Below, in pieces: positions 52,130-60,460 of a stretch of DNA of 64,000 nt. The notes under the pieces were generated by a model that was not told the origin of the DNA, did not search any database, and was given only the letters and a program-made list of their open reading frames with translations. This stretch comes from Candidatus Poribacteria bacterium (GTDB lineage: Bacteria > Poribacteria > WGA-4E > WGA-3G), in contig JAPPII010000124.1 in the NCBI GenBank assembly GCA_028820845.1, forward strand, positions 62,001-126,000, given 5' to 3'. Both the position numbers and the translations under genes were made by a program. How positions within the stretch are numbered: the first letter of the stretch is position 1; each line of letters begins with the position of its first letter.

Positions 52130-53935
52130 TCATTCCTCAGTTGCGAGCATGGCAGTGAATGCTTCTTGGGGGACATCAACGTTGCCAATTTGTTTTAGCC
52201 GTTTTTTACCTTCTTTTTGTCTTTCCAGCAATTTCCGTTTTCGTGTCACATCCCCACCGTAGCATTTCGCTGTGACGTTTTTGCGGAGTGCGCGCACTGT
52301 CTCACGAGCGACAATCTTGTTCCCAATCGCCGCTTGAACCGGGACTTCAAACATCTGTCTCGGAATTAATTCCTTGAGTTTGCTGACTAATACTTTCCCC
52401 CGCGCCTCTGCGGTGTCTCGTGGTAAGATAGTAGAGAGTGCGTCTACCGGTTTACCGTTGAGTAGGATATCCAGTTTCACGAGTTTTTCGGTTTTGTATT
52501 CGCCAATATCGTATTCTAACGACCCATATCCACGGGTCAGCGATTTAAGTTTCGGATAGAAATCCATCAGCATTTCACTGAGTGGGAGTTCATAAAGTAA
52601 TTGGACACGTTTTGCGTCCAATTGGTTCATTCGCTTGTATATACCCCGTCGCTTCTGACAAAGTTCCATTGCATTTCCAATGTACTCGCGCGGCACAATG
52701 AGATCAATGTTCACATAAGGTTCTTCAATCCGATCAATATCGTTGGGTTCCGGGAGATGCGCTGGGTTGTCGACCGGGATGTACTCACCGGTTTTCAGGA
52801 GGACTCGGTACATAACACTCGGTGCAGTCCGAACAAGCGCGAGACCGAATTCCCGTTCAAGACGTTCATGGATGATCTCCATGTGTAGCAACCCCAGAAA
52901 ACCGCACCGGAACCCAAAGCCGAGGGCAACAGAGGTTTCGGGTTCAAAATTGAAAGAGGAGTCGTTGAGACGTAATTTATCGAGTGCCTCACGCAACGCA
53001 TGGAATTGATTGGTATCTGCCGGATACAGCCCGCTAAATACGAGCGGTTTCATCTCGCGGTAGCCTGGTAGCGGTTCTGCTGTCGGTTTCGTGTGGTGTG
53101 TGATGGTATCCCCGATTTTTGCCTTGTCAATTTCTCGAATACCGGCAATGAGATATCCAACGGCTCCAGTGTCGAGTTCGGCAGTCGGTTCCATCTCCGG
53201 TGTAAAAATGCCTACCTCCTCAACCTCGTAGGAGCGTCTGGTCTCCATGAGCTGAATCTTCTCGCCTTGTTTGATACTGCCCTCAAATATTCGCGTATAC
53301 ATGATGACACCGCGATAGTTGTTGTAGATAGAATCGAGGACGAGTGCCTTCAATGGCGCGTCAATTTCGCCGACGGGAGCAGGGATTCGATTGACGATTG
53401 CTTCCAATATTGCGGGAATGCCGATTCCCATCTTGGCACTCACGAGGAGGGCATCGTCTGCTGGAATACCAATGACTTCTTCTATCTGTCGTTTGGCTTC
53501 ATCGGGTTGTGCCATTGGCAAATCAATTTTATTGATGACAGGAATAATCTCAAGATCGTTGTCAATGGCGAGGTAAGCGTTGGCGAGGGTTTGTGCTTCG
53601 ACACCTTGTGCGGCATCGACAATTAAGATCGCACCTTCGCACGCCGCGAGACTCCGCGAGACCTCATAGGTAAAATCGACATGACCGGGCGTATCGATTA
53701 AGTTGAGTTCGTAGCGGTTTCCATCGGGGGCGGGATAGTGGAGTTTGACAGCGGTCGCCTTAATCGTAATACCGCGTTCACGTTCCAGATCCATCAAGTC
53801 AAGTACCTGGTCACGCATTTCACGATCAGCGAGTGTATTGGTGTGCTCAAGGAGCCTGTCGCTGAGCGTGCTTTTCCCGTGGTCGATGTGTCCTAAGATG
53901 CAGAAATTCCGTATATTTTCAAGCTTCGTTGGCAT
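52130..53935 (-). CDS. lepA: Elongation factor 4
   Basis: 601 residues. GTPase motifs [27 protein letters not shown] and NKID are present. The LepA-specific C-terminal domain has [30 protein letters not shown] and ends with [19 protein letters not shown]4 back-translocates stalled ribosomes. lepA followed by lepB is a widespread gene order. The ATG has no clear ribosome site. Confidence 0.97.
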   Translation of the reverse strand: MPTKLENIRNFCILGHIDHGKSTLSDRLLEHTNTLADREMRDQVLDLMDLERERGITIKATAVKLHYPAPDGNRYELNLIDTPGHVDFTYEVSRSLAACEGAILIVDAAQGVEAQTLANAYLAIDNDLEIIPVINKIDLPMAQPDEAKRQIEEVIGIPADDALLVSAKMGIGIPAILEAIVNRIPAPVGEIDAPLKALVLDSIYNNYRGVIMYTRIFEGSIKQGEKIQLMETRRSYEVEEVGIFTPEMEPTAELDTGAVGYLIAGIREIDKAKIGDTITHHTKPTAEPLPGYREMKPLVFSGLYPADTNQFHALREALDKLRLNDSSFNFEPETSVALGFGFRCGFLGLLHMEIIHERLEREFGLALVRTAPSVMYRVLLKTGEYIPVDNPAHLPEPNDIDRIEEPYVNIDLIVPREYIGNAMELCQKRRGIYKRMNQLDAKRVQLLYELPLSEMLMDFYPKLKSLTRGYGSLEYDIGEYKTEKLVKLDILLNGKPVDALSTILPRDTAEARGKVLVSKLKELIPRQMFEVPVQAAIGNKIVARETVRALRKNVTAKCYGGDVTRKRKLLERQKEGKKRLKQIGNVDVPQEAFTAMLATEE

Positions 53936-54007
53936 AATATAGATAGTGTATCACAACGCCTGTTGAATTGTCCATAAAATCTTATTTTCACTTTCAAGAC
54001 GCATAAT

Positions 54008-54036
54008 TTGAAAATATTGTGCAAATGCGTTATACT
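54008..54036 (+). promoter_or_regulatory. Sigma-70 promoter of the toxin-antitoxin cluster
   Basis: TTGAAA (54008-54013) and TATACT (54031-54036) with a 17-base spacer. The expected start is about 54043, so the first ORF would be nearly leaderless. Confidence 0.65.
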
Positions 54037-54043
54037 TAAAAAT

Positions 54044-54205
54044 ATGCAAATCATTGCCCGAGAGGTCAGAAACTGTATCACGCCAGAAGGACGTAACCCG
54101 TTTCGTCAGTGGTTGACACAACTCCGAGAGAAAAGAACACGCGCAAACATTCAGAGACGAATTGCACGTCTACAAGAGGGAAAATTCGGTGGTTGTAAAA
54201 CGTAA
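54044..54205 (+). pseudogene. RelE/HigB-type (Gp49-like) toxin, truncated
   Basis: 53 codons matching only the N-terminal half of the intact toxin at 54421: EVRNCITPEGRNPFRQWLTQLREKRTRANIQRRIARLQEGKFGG aligns with its first half. After KT a TAA occurs and the next gene starts 13 bases later, so the catalytic C-terminal half has been deleted. Probably non-toxic remnant. Confidence 0.65.
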
Positions 54206-54217
54206 GGGACAGAGACC

Positions 54218-54418
54218 ATGAACACGGAAGCTATACTTGAGAAGACTACCTGTTTCAGGGATGACCTCTTAAAAGACCTCACAGATACAGAGTTTGCAAT
54301 GTATTATTTGGAGGCAGCATTAGCAGACTATAAGGAGGATGACAACACAGAGTCGCTCTGGATGGCACTGCGTGATGTGGTAGAGGCACAAGGCGGAAAG
54401 GTGATCGCCAAACTATAG
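54218..54418 (+). CDS. Antitoxin-like short protein (HigA2/DNA-binding antidote family), HTH missing
   Basis: 66 residues. EFAMYYLEAALADYKEDDNTESLWMALRDVVEAQGG matches the N-terminal part of the addiction-module antidote family. The helix-turn-helix that normally follows the AQGG motif is absent. It may still bind a toxin, but DNA binding would be lost. Ribosome site AAGGGA. It ends 2 bases before the intact toxin gene. Confidence 0.65.
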   Translation: MNTEAILEKTTCFRDDLLKDLTDTEFAMYYLEAALADYKEDDNTESLWMALRDVVEAQGGKVIAKL

Positions 54419-54420
54419 AG

Positions 54421-54771
54421 ATGCCATCAATGCGGAACAACGCACCTGTGCAAGAAATACAATATTACCGTGCCCCAGACGGCAAAAATCCTTTCACGGA
54501 ATGGCTTGAATCTATCCGAGACAAAAGCACACAAAACAAAATTGACAAACGGCTTGAGCGGTTGGAAGATGGCAATTTTGGCGATTTCAAATCTGTTGGA
54601 GACGGTGTTTTTGAATTGCGTCTCCGCTTCGGTCCGGGATATCGTATCTATTTTGGCAGAATTGACAATACACTTGTTCTTCTACTTTGTGGTGGAGACA
54701 AGGCATCACAAGTGCGGGATATTGAACGCGCAAAAACCTATTGGCGAGAATATAAGGAGGCACACCCATGA
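54421..54771 (+). CDS. RelE/ParE-superfamily toxin (HigB/Gp49-like)
   Basis: 116 residues, full length for the family. IQYYRAPDGKNPFTEWLESIRDKSTQNKIDKRLERLEDGNFGDFKSVGDGVFELRLRFGPGYRIYFG is the core, with the basic surface and conserved Arg/Tyr expected of mRNA-cleaving toxins. LVLLLCGGDKASQVRDIERAKTYWREY is the usual C-terminus. The stop overlaps the antitoxin start (ATGA), the classical toxin-first order of HigBA-type modules. Confidence 0.85.
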   Translation: MPSMRNNAPVQEIQYYRAPDGKNPFTEWLESIRDKSTQNKIDKRLERLEDGNFGDFKSVGDGVFELRLRFGPGYRIYFGRIDNTLVLLLCGGDKASQVRDIERAKTYWREYKEAHP

Positions 54772-55121
54772 GAGAAATGGGAAATTGGCGTGAGTACCAA
54801 AGGGAGAGGCTTGCTAATGATCCAGAAGCAGCAATTGACTATCTCCAATTAACAGTGGAGGAATACCTTGCTGACGGTGATCTACCTTTCTTTCTGAAGG
54901 GACTCCGAACTTTTATAGAATCACAGGGCGGGATTGCTGAAATTTGCAAACGAACTGATATTGAACCTGAAATTCTCTTGGATGCTCTCTCTAACGAGGA
55001 TGCCCGGCGGTTAGACATACTCAACACTATACTAAATACCTTTGAGTGTCGGTTGCCGCTTCAACATAAGGCAGATGCAAACTTTAGCGTTAAACCCGAA
55101 CGGAAATCCTTTATAACGTGA
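54768..55121 (+). CDS. Antitoxin of the HigB-like toxin
   Basis: 117 residues, overlapping the toxin stop by 4 bases. WREYQRERLANDPEAAIDYLQLTVEEYLADGDLPFFLKGLRTFIESQGGIAEICKRTDIEPEILLDALS is the antidote family core with a helix-turn-helix after SQGG. The C-terminal 25 residues (ECRLPLQHKADANFSVKP) extend beyond the HTH. It likely neutralises the toxin and represses the promoter at 54008. Confidence 0.8.
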   Translation: MREMGNWREYQRERLANDPEAAIDYLQLTVEEYLADGDLPFFLKGLRTFIESQGGIAEICKRTDIEPEILLDALSNEDARRLDILNTILNTFECRLPLQHKADANFSVKPERKSFIT

Positions 55122-55148
55122 GTTTGAAAATAAAAATTGAAGCTTCCC

Positions 55149-55180
55149 GTAGGTTGGGTTGAACGTAGTGAAACCCAACA
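55149..55180 (+). repeat. Palindromic repeat GTTGGGTT...AACCCAAC
   Basis: GTAGG lead with stem TTGGGTT / AACCCAA around GAACGTAGTGA. A common bacterial interspersed form; it stands between the antitoxin and the HsdR stub. Confidence 0.7.
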
Positions 55181-55222
55181 TAGCCACCCAATCTAACCTA
55201 TCAGCTTAGACGTGACAGAACA

Positions 55223-55714
55223 CTACGTAATCTCTTCAAAATAATTCGGATCTTTTCGGTGGTAGTGTGAGATATCCTGTCCGTTTGTCCATACCGCTAT
55301 GGGCGCACCGGTCGCGTTGCAGTAGGATTTGAGTTGATCCTTACCGTCTTGGAGTTTCGGCTTCTTTAACTCAACGATGATGTAGGGGGTATCGGGTTGG
55401 TCCTTATCGACGATGACAATATCGGCACGTTTCCTTTCTCTGCCAAAATTCACGAGATGTTCAAATCTCACGCGTTCTGTTGAATAGCGGTACTGCTTCA
55501 GAAGTCGTGCGGCGTAAAGTTGGCGGATGAGTTCTTCAGGTTTTAGTTGAATTGCTTTTCTGCGAATGGGACAGCGGATAAATGCGGTCTTTTTACCTCT
55601 AACCGTTTGGATAAGAATTGATTCCCGCAACGCTTGAATTTCGGATTCGTCGAACAAGTCAAGGTGATAATTGCTGTCTTTGAGGATGGTTTGGATGATG
55701 TCGGATTGCGTCAT
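55223..55714 (-). CDS. HsdR N-terminal-like nuclease domain protein (stand-alone)
   Basis: Start ATG 55714 is chosen for its AAAGGAA site; 163 residues. It matches the N-terminal domain of type I restriction R subunits: CPIRRKAIQLKPEELIRQLYAARLL, then FGRERKRADIVIVDKDQPDTPYIIVELKKPK with the PD-(D/E)xK Asp and E-x-K residues intact. No helicase domain or methylase follows, so it is either a remnant of a larger gene or one of the small HSDR_N proteins of unknown role. It lies beside the toxin-antitoxin cluster, an accessory spot. Confidence 0.7.
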   Translation of the reverse strand: MTQSDIIQTILKDSNYHLDLFDESEIQALRESILIQTVRGKKTAFIRCPIRRKAIQLKPEELIRQLYAARLLKQYRYSTERVRFEHLVNFGRERKRADIVIVDKDQPDTPYIIVELKKPKLQDGKDQLKSYCNATGAPIAVWTNGQDISHYHRKDPNYFEEIT

Positions 55715-55806
55715 GGATTCCTTTCTTTTTACTGCGTCCAATTGGGAGGTATGGGAACTACGCATGGACGCAATAGTCCTTTATCCATTTTGGATTTTAG
55801 GGTTGG

Positions 55807-55873
55807 TTCGTAGTAGTGCGATTTATCGCACGTTCGCGGGTCAAAAACGGGCAATGAATTGCCCTACTACGAA
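55807..55873. repeat. Family B repeats in inverted pair
   Basis: TTCGTAGTAG plus stem GTGCGAT-TT-ATCGCAC (forward) and GGGCAAT-GA-ATTGCCC plus CTACTACGAA (reverse) face each other across 16 bases. Confidence 0.7.
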
Positions 55874-55923
55874 CTGGGTTTACCTTTAATTTGAAACTGG
55901 ATAAAGCAATAGTTATGGACTTT

Positions 55924-56532
55924 CTATAACGGTTTGACTTTAATGTTTCGACACCAGATCTTCCCACCGTGGTCCTGAATACCGATATGTCCACTTCGCG
56001 GGAAATCTTTGAGCGCAATACCGAACTTATTCCGGCTGCCGTCGGGATTCTGGTGGGGTGTATCCCATTCGTCTAAATCCGCCCGAACAATCTCTTCACC
56101 ATTGAGCGTCACAGCGATAATGCTTCCATCGCACGTGATGATCATCTCATTCCACTCACCCGCAGGTTTACAGGTGTTTCGAGTCGGTCCCAAGGCATCG
56201 TAGAGTGCCCCGCAATCGTGGTTAGTGGTAGGTTCTTTACCGTGCGTATCCAAAATTTGGATTTCAAGTCCACTCTGAACGGCATCTTCAAGGTCTGCCC
56301 ATCGGACGAAAATACCGCTATTGACTTTCGGCTCGGTTTTGTATTCAAGAGACAACACGAAGTTATCGTAATGTTGTTCGGTATAGAGATATTTTCCGCC
56401 TTGAACGGTGCAGAGAATACTACCGTCATCAATTATCCAACCTTCAGCACTTCCAGTGGCACCCCAACCGTTGAGCGTTTCGCCGTCGAAAAGGGATATC
56501 CAACCTTCAGATTTTTCTTTTTCTGTTAACAT
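55924..56532 (-). CDS. DUF1080 (3-keto-disaccharide hydrolase type) protein
   Basis: 202 residues, a concanavalin-like beta sandwich. GWISLFDGETLNGWGATGSAEGWIIDDGSI is the standard DUF1080 opening; DNFVLSLEYKTEPKVNSGIFVRW and GLEIQILDTHG are conserved internal strands, and GHIGIQDHGGKIWCRNIKVKPL the end. Some members hydrolyse 3-keto-glycosides; most are uncharacterised. No signal peptide is visible. It stands alone between palindromic repeats. Confidence 0.87.
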   Translation of the reverse strand: MLTEKEKSEGWISLFDGETLNGWGATGSAEGWIIDDGSILCTVQGGKYLYTEQHYDNFVLSLEYKTEPKVNSGIFVRWADLEDAVQSGLEIQILDTHGKEPTTNHDCGALYDALGPTRNTCKPAGEWNEMIITCDGSIIAVTLNGEEIVRADLDEWDTPHQNPDGSRNKFGIALKDFPRSGHIGIQDHGGKIWCRNIKVKPL

Positions 56533-56574
56533 ATTTCATTTTTTCCTTTTGTAGTAGATTAAGATTTACGCAGA

Positions 56575-56600
56575 GAGGTGATAAATCACCTCACTACGAA
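56575..56600. repeat. Family B palindromic repeat
   Basis: Minus-strand reading CGTTCGTAGT, then stem GAGGTGAT-TT-ATCACCTC. The 272-base gap 56533-56804 holds this copy and that at 56641; no gene is seen. Confidence 0.65.
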
Positions 56601-56640
56601 CGCAGACCTCTTTTAAATAAGGGGTGCCTCAAAAGCGTAT

Positions 56641-56667
56641 CGGTTTGTAGTGGCGCAATTCATTGCG
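56641..56667 (+). repeat. Family B palindromic repeat
   Basis: CGGTTTGTAGT lead with stem GCGCAAT-TC-ATTGCG. Confidence 0.7.
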
Positions 56668-56804
56668 TAAGTCCTATAGATTTTAGAATGGCTGACCTAC
56701 AGATAGGGTATCAGGTATAGGTTGGATGTTTGATTTGCATAGGATCTACGCAAAAATGTCTAAATTAATGCTAATATCTACCCTAAACGTGAAACAGTAT
56801 TAGA

Positions 56805-57053
56805 TTAGGAAAGGAACGCCTTGAGTGCCCCGCCGACACCTATCACCGCGGCGATCCGGAATAGCCAGTCGACCAGCTGTCTCTGATACGTAGCGACAGC
56901 TTTTGTCCCAGCGACAGTCTCTTCAACTCTTCGAAGCCGATCGTCTAAAGCGTGTATGTCCGATCGGACCTCTGAAATCTGTGCTTTGACTTCCGAAATA
57001 TCAGATCGCAATATCTCAAACATATCTTTTGTCGTCAGTTGGTTGTCGTTCAC
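56805..57053 (-). CDS. Small coiled-coil protein with C-terminal membrane helix
   Basis: Start GTG 57053 is chosen (AAAGGGG upstream); 82 residues, or 90 from a GTG at 57077. A heptad pattern covers DMFEILRSDISEVKAQISEVRSDIHALDDRLRRVEETVA, followed by a hydrophobic C-terminus (WLFRIAAVIGVGGALKAFL). The layout resembles the protein at 37656 and phage- or gene-transfer-agent-like small membrane proteins, but no function can be assigned. Confidence 0.6.
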   Translation of the reverse strand: MNDNQLTTKDMFEILRSDISEVKAQISEVRSDIHALDDRLRRVEETVAGTKAVATYQRQLVDWLFRIAAVIGVGGALKAFLS

Positions 57054-57162
57054 TGCCTTTCCCCTTTCTGACTTCACGCCCTATTTCCTTTATTATTCAC
57101 CTAAGTTACTCACGTATGCTAAAAATATTATATCACATTTTTGGGAAATATGTCAAATGATA

Positions 57163-57685
57163 CTATTTCCTTATGAGCATCTTCCGCGTTGCGGTGAAAT
57201 CGCCCGCTAAGAGTGTAAAAAAATAGAGTCCACTTGCCACTTTTTCGCCTTGTACATTTCTGCCATCCCAATACGCTGCCCGGTTTTTGCTATGATACAT
57301 GCCCGCTCGCTGATGTCCCAATACCAAAGTCCGCACCAAATCACCCTTCACTCGACCCAAGGAGTAACACGGTCAGTTGTGTCAACCCCGATAAGGGAGA
57401 AATATCTGATATTGCATTCCGCTGAAGGTTCAGGTTCCTGAGGTTGCTTGCATGTTCGAGACCGGTGAGATTTTCTATCCCGCGCTCTGAAGCCGTAAGA
57501 CTTGTAAGATCCAGCAGCGTGTGTGTCGTAATGGAATCGCCAATGATTTCCTTCACTGCCGCTGCCAAATTTGCATCGGGTATGGACACAACTTTAGGTT
57601 GATTCTGTTGTGCGTAGACAAAGTTGGGAAACAAAAGACTGAACAGCACCGAAAAGACTATAATAGGTACACGTTTGATTGGCAC
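57163..57685 (-). pseudogene. Leucine-rich repeat protein with FlgD/T9SS-like sorting domain, internally deleted
   Basis: The 5' part (57685 to 57341) has a signal peptide (VPIIVFSVLFSLLFPNFVYAQ) and LRR sequence (LTGLEHASNLRNLNLQRNAISDISPLSGL). The 3' part (57360 to 57163), in another frame, has the sorting-type C-terminus YWDGRNVQGEKVASGLYFFT and ends TATRKMLIRK. Between them the remaining repeats are missing and the frame shifts near 57350. It was probably a secreted or surface LRR protein and is now non-functional. Confidence 0.7.
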
Positions 57686-57698
57686 GTCAGAATCTCCG

Positions 57699-58808
57699 TT
57701 AGTGCAGACTCTCTAAAAAGAGTCTTCCGACATCAAGGTTGTATTTAAAGTCTGTTGCCGCCCACGGACTGTTATACCCAATAATCGGCACATAACTTTC
57801 GTGGCGCGAACCGTGTGAACGCACTGCAGTCGGCTCTACGGGTGCTGCTAATTCACCGAAGACAGTTGTCTCGTCGGCTAACACAAAGATGTCCCCAATC
57901 CGTTCACGATGGAGTTTGAATATGGTTGCAGCCTCTTCCGCTTCATAAACCTCTTCAACACCGGATGTGTTTAGAAACGTCTGAATTGCTTTGTCGGTGT
58001 CAGCGCGGTTTTTGAGAAACACATAAGCAGCACCGCCCAAATTGCCGTGGTGTGCGATGTAGCGATCCTTAATAATCGGGATGGAACTCGCTGGGATGCC
58101 GTGTTCTGTCAGCACACGTCCCGGATCAAGCGCAGTGTTTTTCTCTAACATCCCGTGATCCGCTGTGATATAAATCTCGCGTTCTGGTTCGTCATCAATA
58201 ATATTACCGATGATCCTGTCTAATTCTGTGAGATGTTGTTGAGACAGGTCCGCATCAGGTGCGTATTTGTGTTGAACCCAGTCTGTCGTTGAACAGTAAA
58301 GAAGTTCTGGATCGTGTATACGCAGGGTCTCCCGTACGGCGCGAAGGAGCCACCAGTTAATTTCGACCGAATAGATCGGCTCAACAGGTCCTGCGGTTTG
58401 AATGTATTCGGGGGGCGGGTCTTCAGCGGCAACTGCGATATCAGTGCCGGCTTCTAACATCCGTAGCAGCTTCTTCTTTGTCACAAACAAGGCGGTTTTA
58501 TCAGCGAATTTAGAGGCTTTTGCCACCTCAAAAAGTGTTGGCGAGAGCAGGAAACGGTTATCCTCAATAAATTCCCCAACGCCGGTTGTTCTATCCACGT
58601 GATAATTCGTCGTGATGCCGTGCGTTTCCGGGAATGTTCCCGTCGCAATACTCACATTGTTGACATTTGTCACGGACGGGATAACGGCGTTGACGTGTTC
58701 ATAGAAACCGGCTTCCGCCAATTTCCGCATATTCGGGATGTCGCTTGCAGCGAGGTAGTCATGACTGCCCGCGTCGATACAGAGGATGAGAACTTTGCGT
58801 CTTTTCAC
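57699..58808 (-). CDS. Alkaline phosphatase superfamily hydrolase, phosphonoacetate-hydrolase-like
   Basis: 369 residues starting at GTG. VLILCIDAGSHDYL supplies the first metal Asp, and PSVTNVNNVSIATGTFPETHG the nucleophilic Thr and Asn. YCSTTDWVQHKYAPD and ITADHGM add Asp and His ligands, and HGSRHESYVPIIGYN a late His. The arrangement suits the nucleotide pyrophosphatase/phosphodiesterase group. T-N-x-N-N-x-S resembles phosphonoacetate hydrolase (PhnA), which splits a C-P bond. Another phosphodiester substrate is possible. No phosphonate transporter is adjacent. Confidence 0.75.
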   Translation of the reverse strand: MKRRKVLILCIDAGSHDYLAASDIPNMRKLAEAGFYEHVNAVIPSVTNVNNVSIATGTFPETHGITTNYHVDRTTGVGEFIEDNRFLLSPTLFEVAKASKFADKTALFVTKKKLLRMLEAGTDIAVAAEDPPPEYIQTAGPVEPIYSVEINWWLLRAVRETLRIHDPELLYCSTTDWVQHKYAPDADLSQQHLTELDRIIGNIIDDEPEREIYITADHGMLEKNTALDPGRVLTEHGIPASSIPIIKDRYIAHHGNLGGAAYVFLKNRADTDKAIQTFLNTSGVEEVYEAEEAATIFKLHRERIGDIFVLADETTVFGELAAPVEPTAVRSHGSRHESYVPIIGYNSPWAATDFKYNLDVGRLFLESLH

Positions 58809-58927
58809 GCCTTGTGTGTTGCTCCATGGTGAGTGTTGTCGTACTTTAAAACCTGCCTATCTGTGAAGGAAATTGTAGCAGCACTTCACTCAAATTGCAA
58901 AAGTTTTCTTTTCCTTCGGGATTTGAA

Positions 58928-58956
58928 TTGTTATTCCAGCGGAAATCTGTTATAAT
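58928..58956 (+). promoter_or_regulatory. Sigma-70 promoter
   Basis: TTGTTA (58928-58933) and consensus TATAAT (58951-58956) with a 17-base spacer, 33 bases before the HEAT/TPR gene. Confidence 0.75.
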
Positions 58957-58989
58957 AAACTTAAAATCCGGCAATAGCGAGGTCTGGTT

Positions 58990-59643
58990 ATGTATAGGAG
59001 AAACGGCTCTTCCGAATTAGCGAAACTAATGTTCAAGAATTTCGGAGACGATGAAAAACTGAGACAGCTTCTGACGGATACCTACTCGGAAGCCGATCTG
59101 ACCACCTATCTTCATAGCGATGACCCGTTGCTTGGACGTGCTGCTGGGTTTGCCCTTCGGTTAATCGGCACGTCCGAAGTGATTCCCGCCTTGGTAGACG
59201 CACTTAAAAACGATGATCGCGGTACGCGCTACAATGCTGAATACGCGCTCTGGGAAATTTGGTCACACTCCGGCGATGATTCTGTTGACGCGATGCTCGC
59301 TGATGGAAAAGATTTACTGAAAAATGAAGCGTATCAACAGGCGGTCGCGCTTTTCACGACAATAATTGAGGCGGCTCCGAGTTTCGCTGAAGGCTATAAC
59401 CAACGCGCAATCGCTTATTTCATGCTTGAAGAGTGGAGCAAGGCGATCCGCGATTGCAAGCAAACGATTACCCTTAATCCGCACCACTTCGGTGCGTTCG
59501 CTGGAATGGGACACGTTTACGTGAGGCTCGGTAAGCTTGAAGAGGCGATCGAGGCGTATAAGCAGGCATTAATTATTAATCCGAATCTGATTTCTATTGC
59601 TGAAGCAGTTTTACGGCTCCACCGTCAGCTTGAAAAGGAATAA
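58990..59643 (+). CDS. HEAT- and TPR-repeat protein
   Basis: 217 residues. Residues 30-100 contain HEAT-like helices (DDPLLGRAAGFALRLIGTSEVIPALVDALKNDDRGTRYNAEYALWEI). Residues 105-210 contain three TPRs (AYQQAVALFTTIIEAAPSFAEGYNQRAIAYFML; WSKAIRDCKQTITLNPHHFGAFAGMGHVYVRLG; LEEAIEAYKQALIINPNLI). It is cytoplasmic and is likely a protein-protein scaffold. Ribosome site GAGG, with a strong promoter upstream. It probably shares a transcript with the membrane protein and glmM-like gene behind it. Confidence 0.8.
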   Translation: MYRRNGSSELAKLMFKNFGDDEKLRQLLTDTYSEADLTTYLHSDDPLLGRAAGFALRLIGTSEVIPALVDALKNDDRGTRYNAEYALWEIWSHSGDDSVDAMLADGKDLLKNEAYQQAVALFTTIIEAAPSFAEGYNQRAIAYFMLEEWSKAIRDCKQTITLNPHHFGAFAGMGHVYVRLGKLEEAIEAYKQALIINPNLISIAEAVLRLHRQLEKE

Positions 59644-59659
59644 AATTGATTTAATAGAT

Positions 59660-60436
59660 ATGGCTATATCAGATCGAAATCGCCTCCTAAAACCGCTTTT
59701 AGTTTGCATTGCGACGGCAAGTTTTTTGCTATGGGCAATCTATCGGTTATTGGTGCAGGCGAAACTCGCTTTACCAGTGGATTGCTTCTTCATGGCACAA
59801 GCATGTGTCGTGTTTTTGATTGCGCCTTACCTTGCTGCCAGCCGTTTTCTGGGAGGGTATTTTGGATCGCCGTCTATGAGTTCTACTGCATCGCTACTCA
59901 GACTCAGTCCCATTTCTTCTATATGGCAGTTATTACGAATGCTGCTCATAAGTCAGATGTCTCTGTTATGCTGGATATTTTTATCCACTGCTATTGCTTT
60001 CTTTCTTACAAATACCCCTTTTGTAAAGATGTTACAGATGTTCACAATATTGGTGGTTTATAGTCTGTCAGCAGGGGCAGTTGGAATGTGGGGTGCACGG
60101 GTTTTCAGAGATGCGCTTTTTGGGACGGAATGTGCCTATCTTTTATGGTGTGTGTTAATAGGTGGCGTGTTTTTATTAGCACCGCTGGATCGTTATGTGA
60201 ACAATATTCAACCTGTGATTTCACCCGTGCTTCATATCAATCCGCTTATTGCTGTCTGCTATATCTTTGAGATAGATCCTTTTAGATCCCCGTTCATCTA
60301 TAAACTGACACCCGTCGGGTCGTATCATGTCCCGTATACGCCTTGGTATGTTGTGGGTTTCTGGCAACTTCTAATAGGTATTTGCTGTTTTTTCGGGGCG
60401 TGGCGAATATCCAGTCCGTATAAGCGTGTTTTGTAA
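59660..60436 (+). CDS. Multi-pass membrane protein, possible ABC-2-type permease relative
   Basis: Start ATG 59660 is chosen, 16 bases after the previous stop; 258 residues with about six hydrophobic segments (for example LLVCIATASFLLWAIYRLLV; CVVFLIAPYLAASRFLGGYF; LCWIFLSTAIAFFL). The layout and RFLGGYFGSPSMSSTASLLRLSPISSIWQLL loop recall ABC-2-type permeases, but no ATPase gene is adjacent and the motif is weak. Function unknown. Confidence 0.6.
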   Translation: MAISDRNRLLKPLLVCIATASFLLWAIYRLLVQAKLALPVDCFFMAQACVVFLIAPYLAASRFLGGYFGSPSMSSTASLLRLSPISSIWQLLRMLLISQMSLLCWIFLSTAIAFFLTNTPFVKMLQMFTILVVYSLSAGAVGMWGARVFRDALFGTECAYLLWCVLIGGVFLLAPLDRYVNNIQPVISPVLHINPLIAVCYIFEIDPFRSPFIYKLTPVGSYHVPYTPWYVVGFWQLLIGICCFFGAWRISSPYKRVL

Positions 60437-60460
60437 TATGTTTCCTGCCGAGAGGATTTC

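Noticed and set aside
55766-55889. Short frames in the space between the HsdR stub and the DUF1080 gene
   Set aside because: They are translations of the family B inverted pair, without ribosome sites.
57341-57352. TGA at the end of the LRR part as a selenocysteine codon
   Set aside because: The sorting-domain remnant continues in a different frame, so readthrough would not restore the protein.
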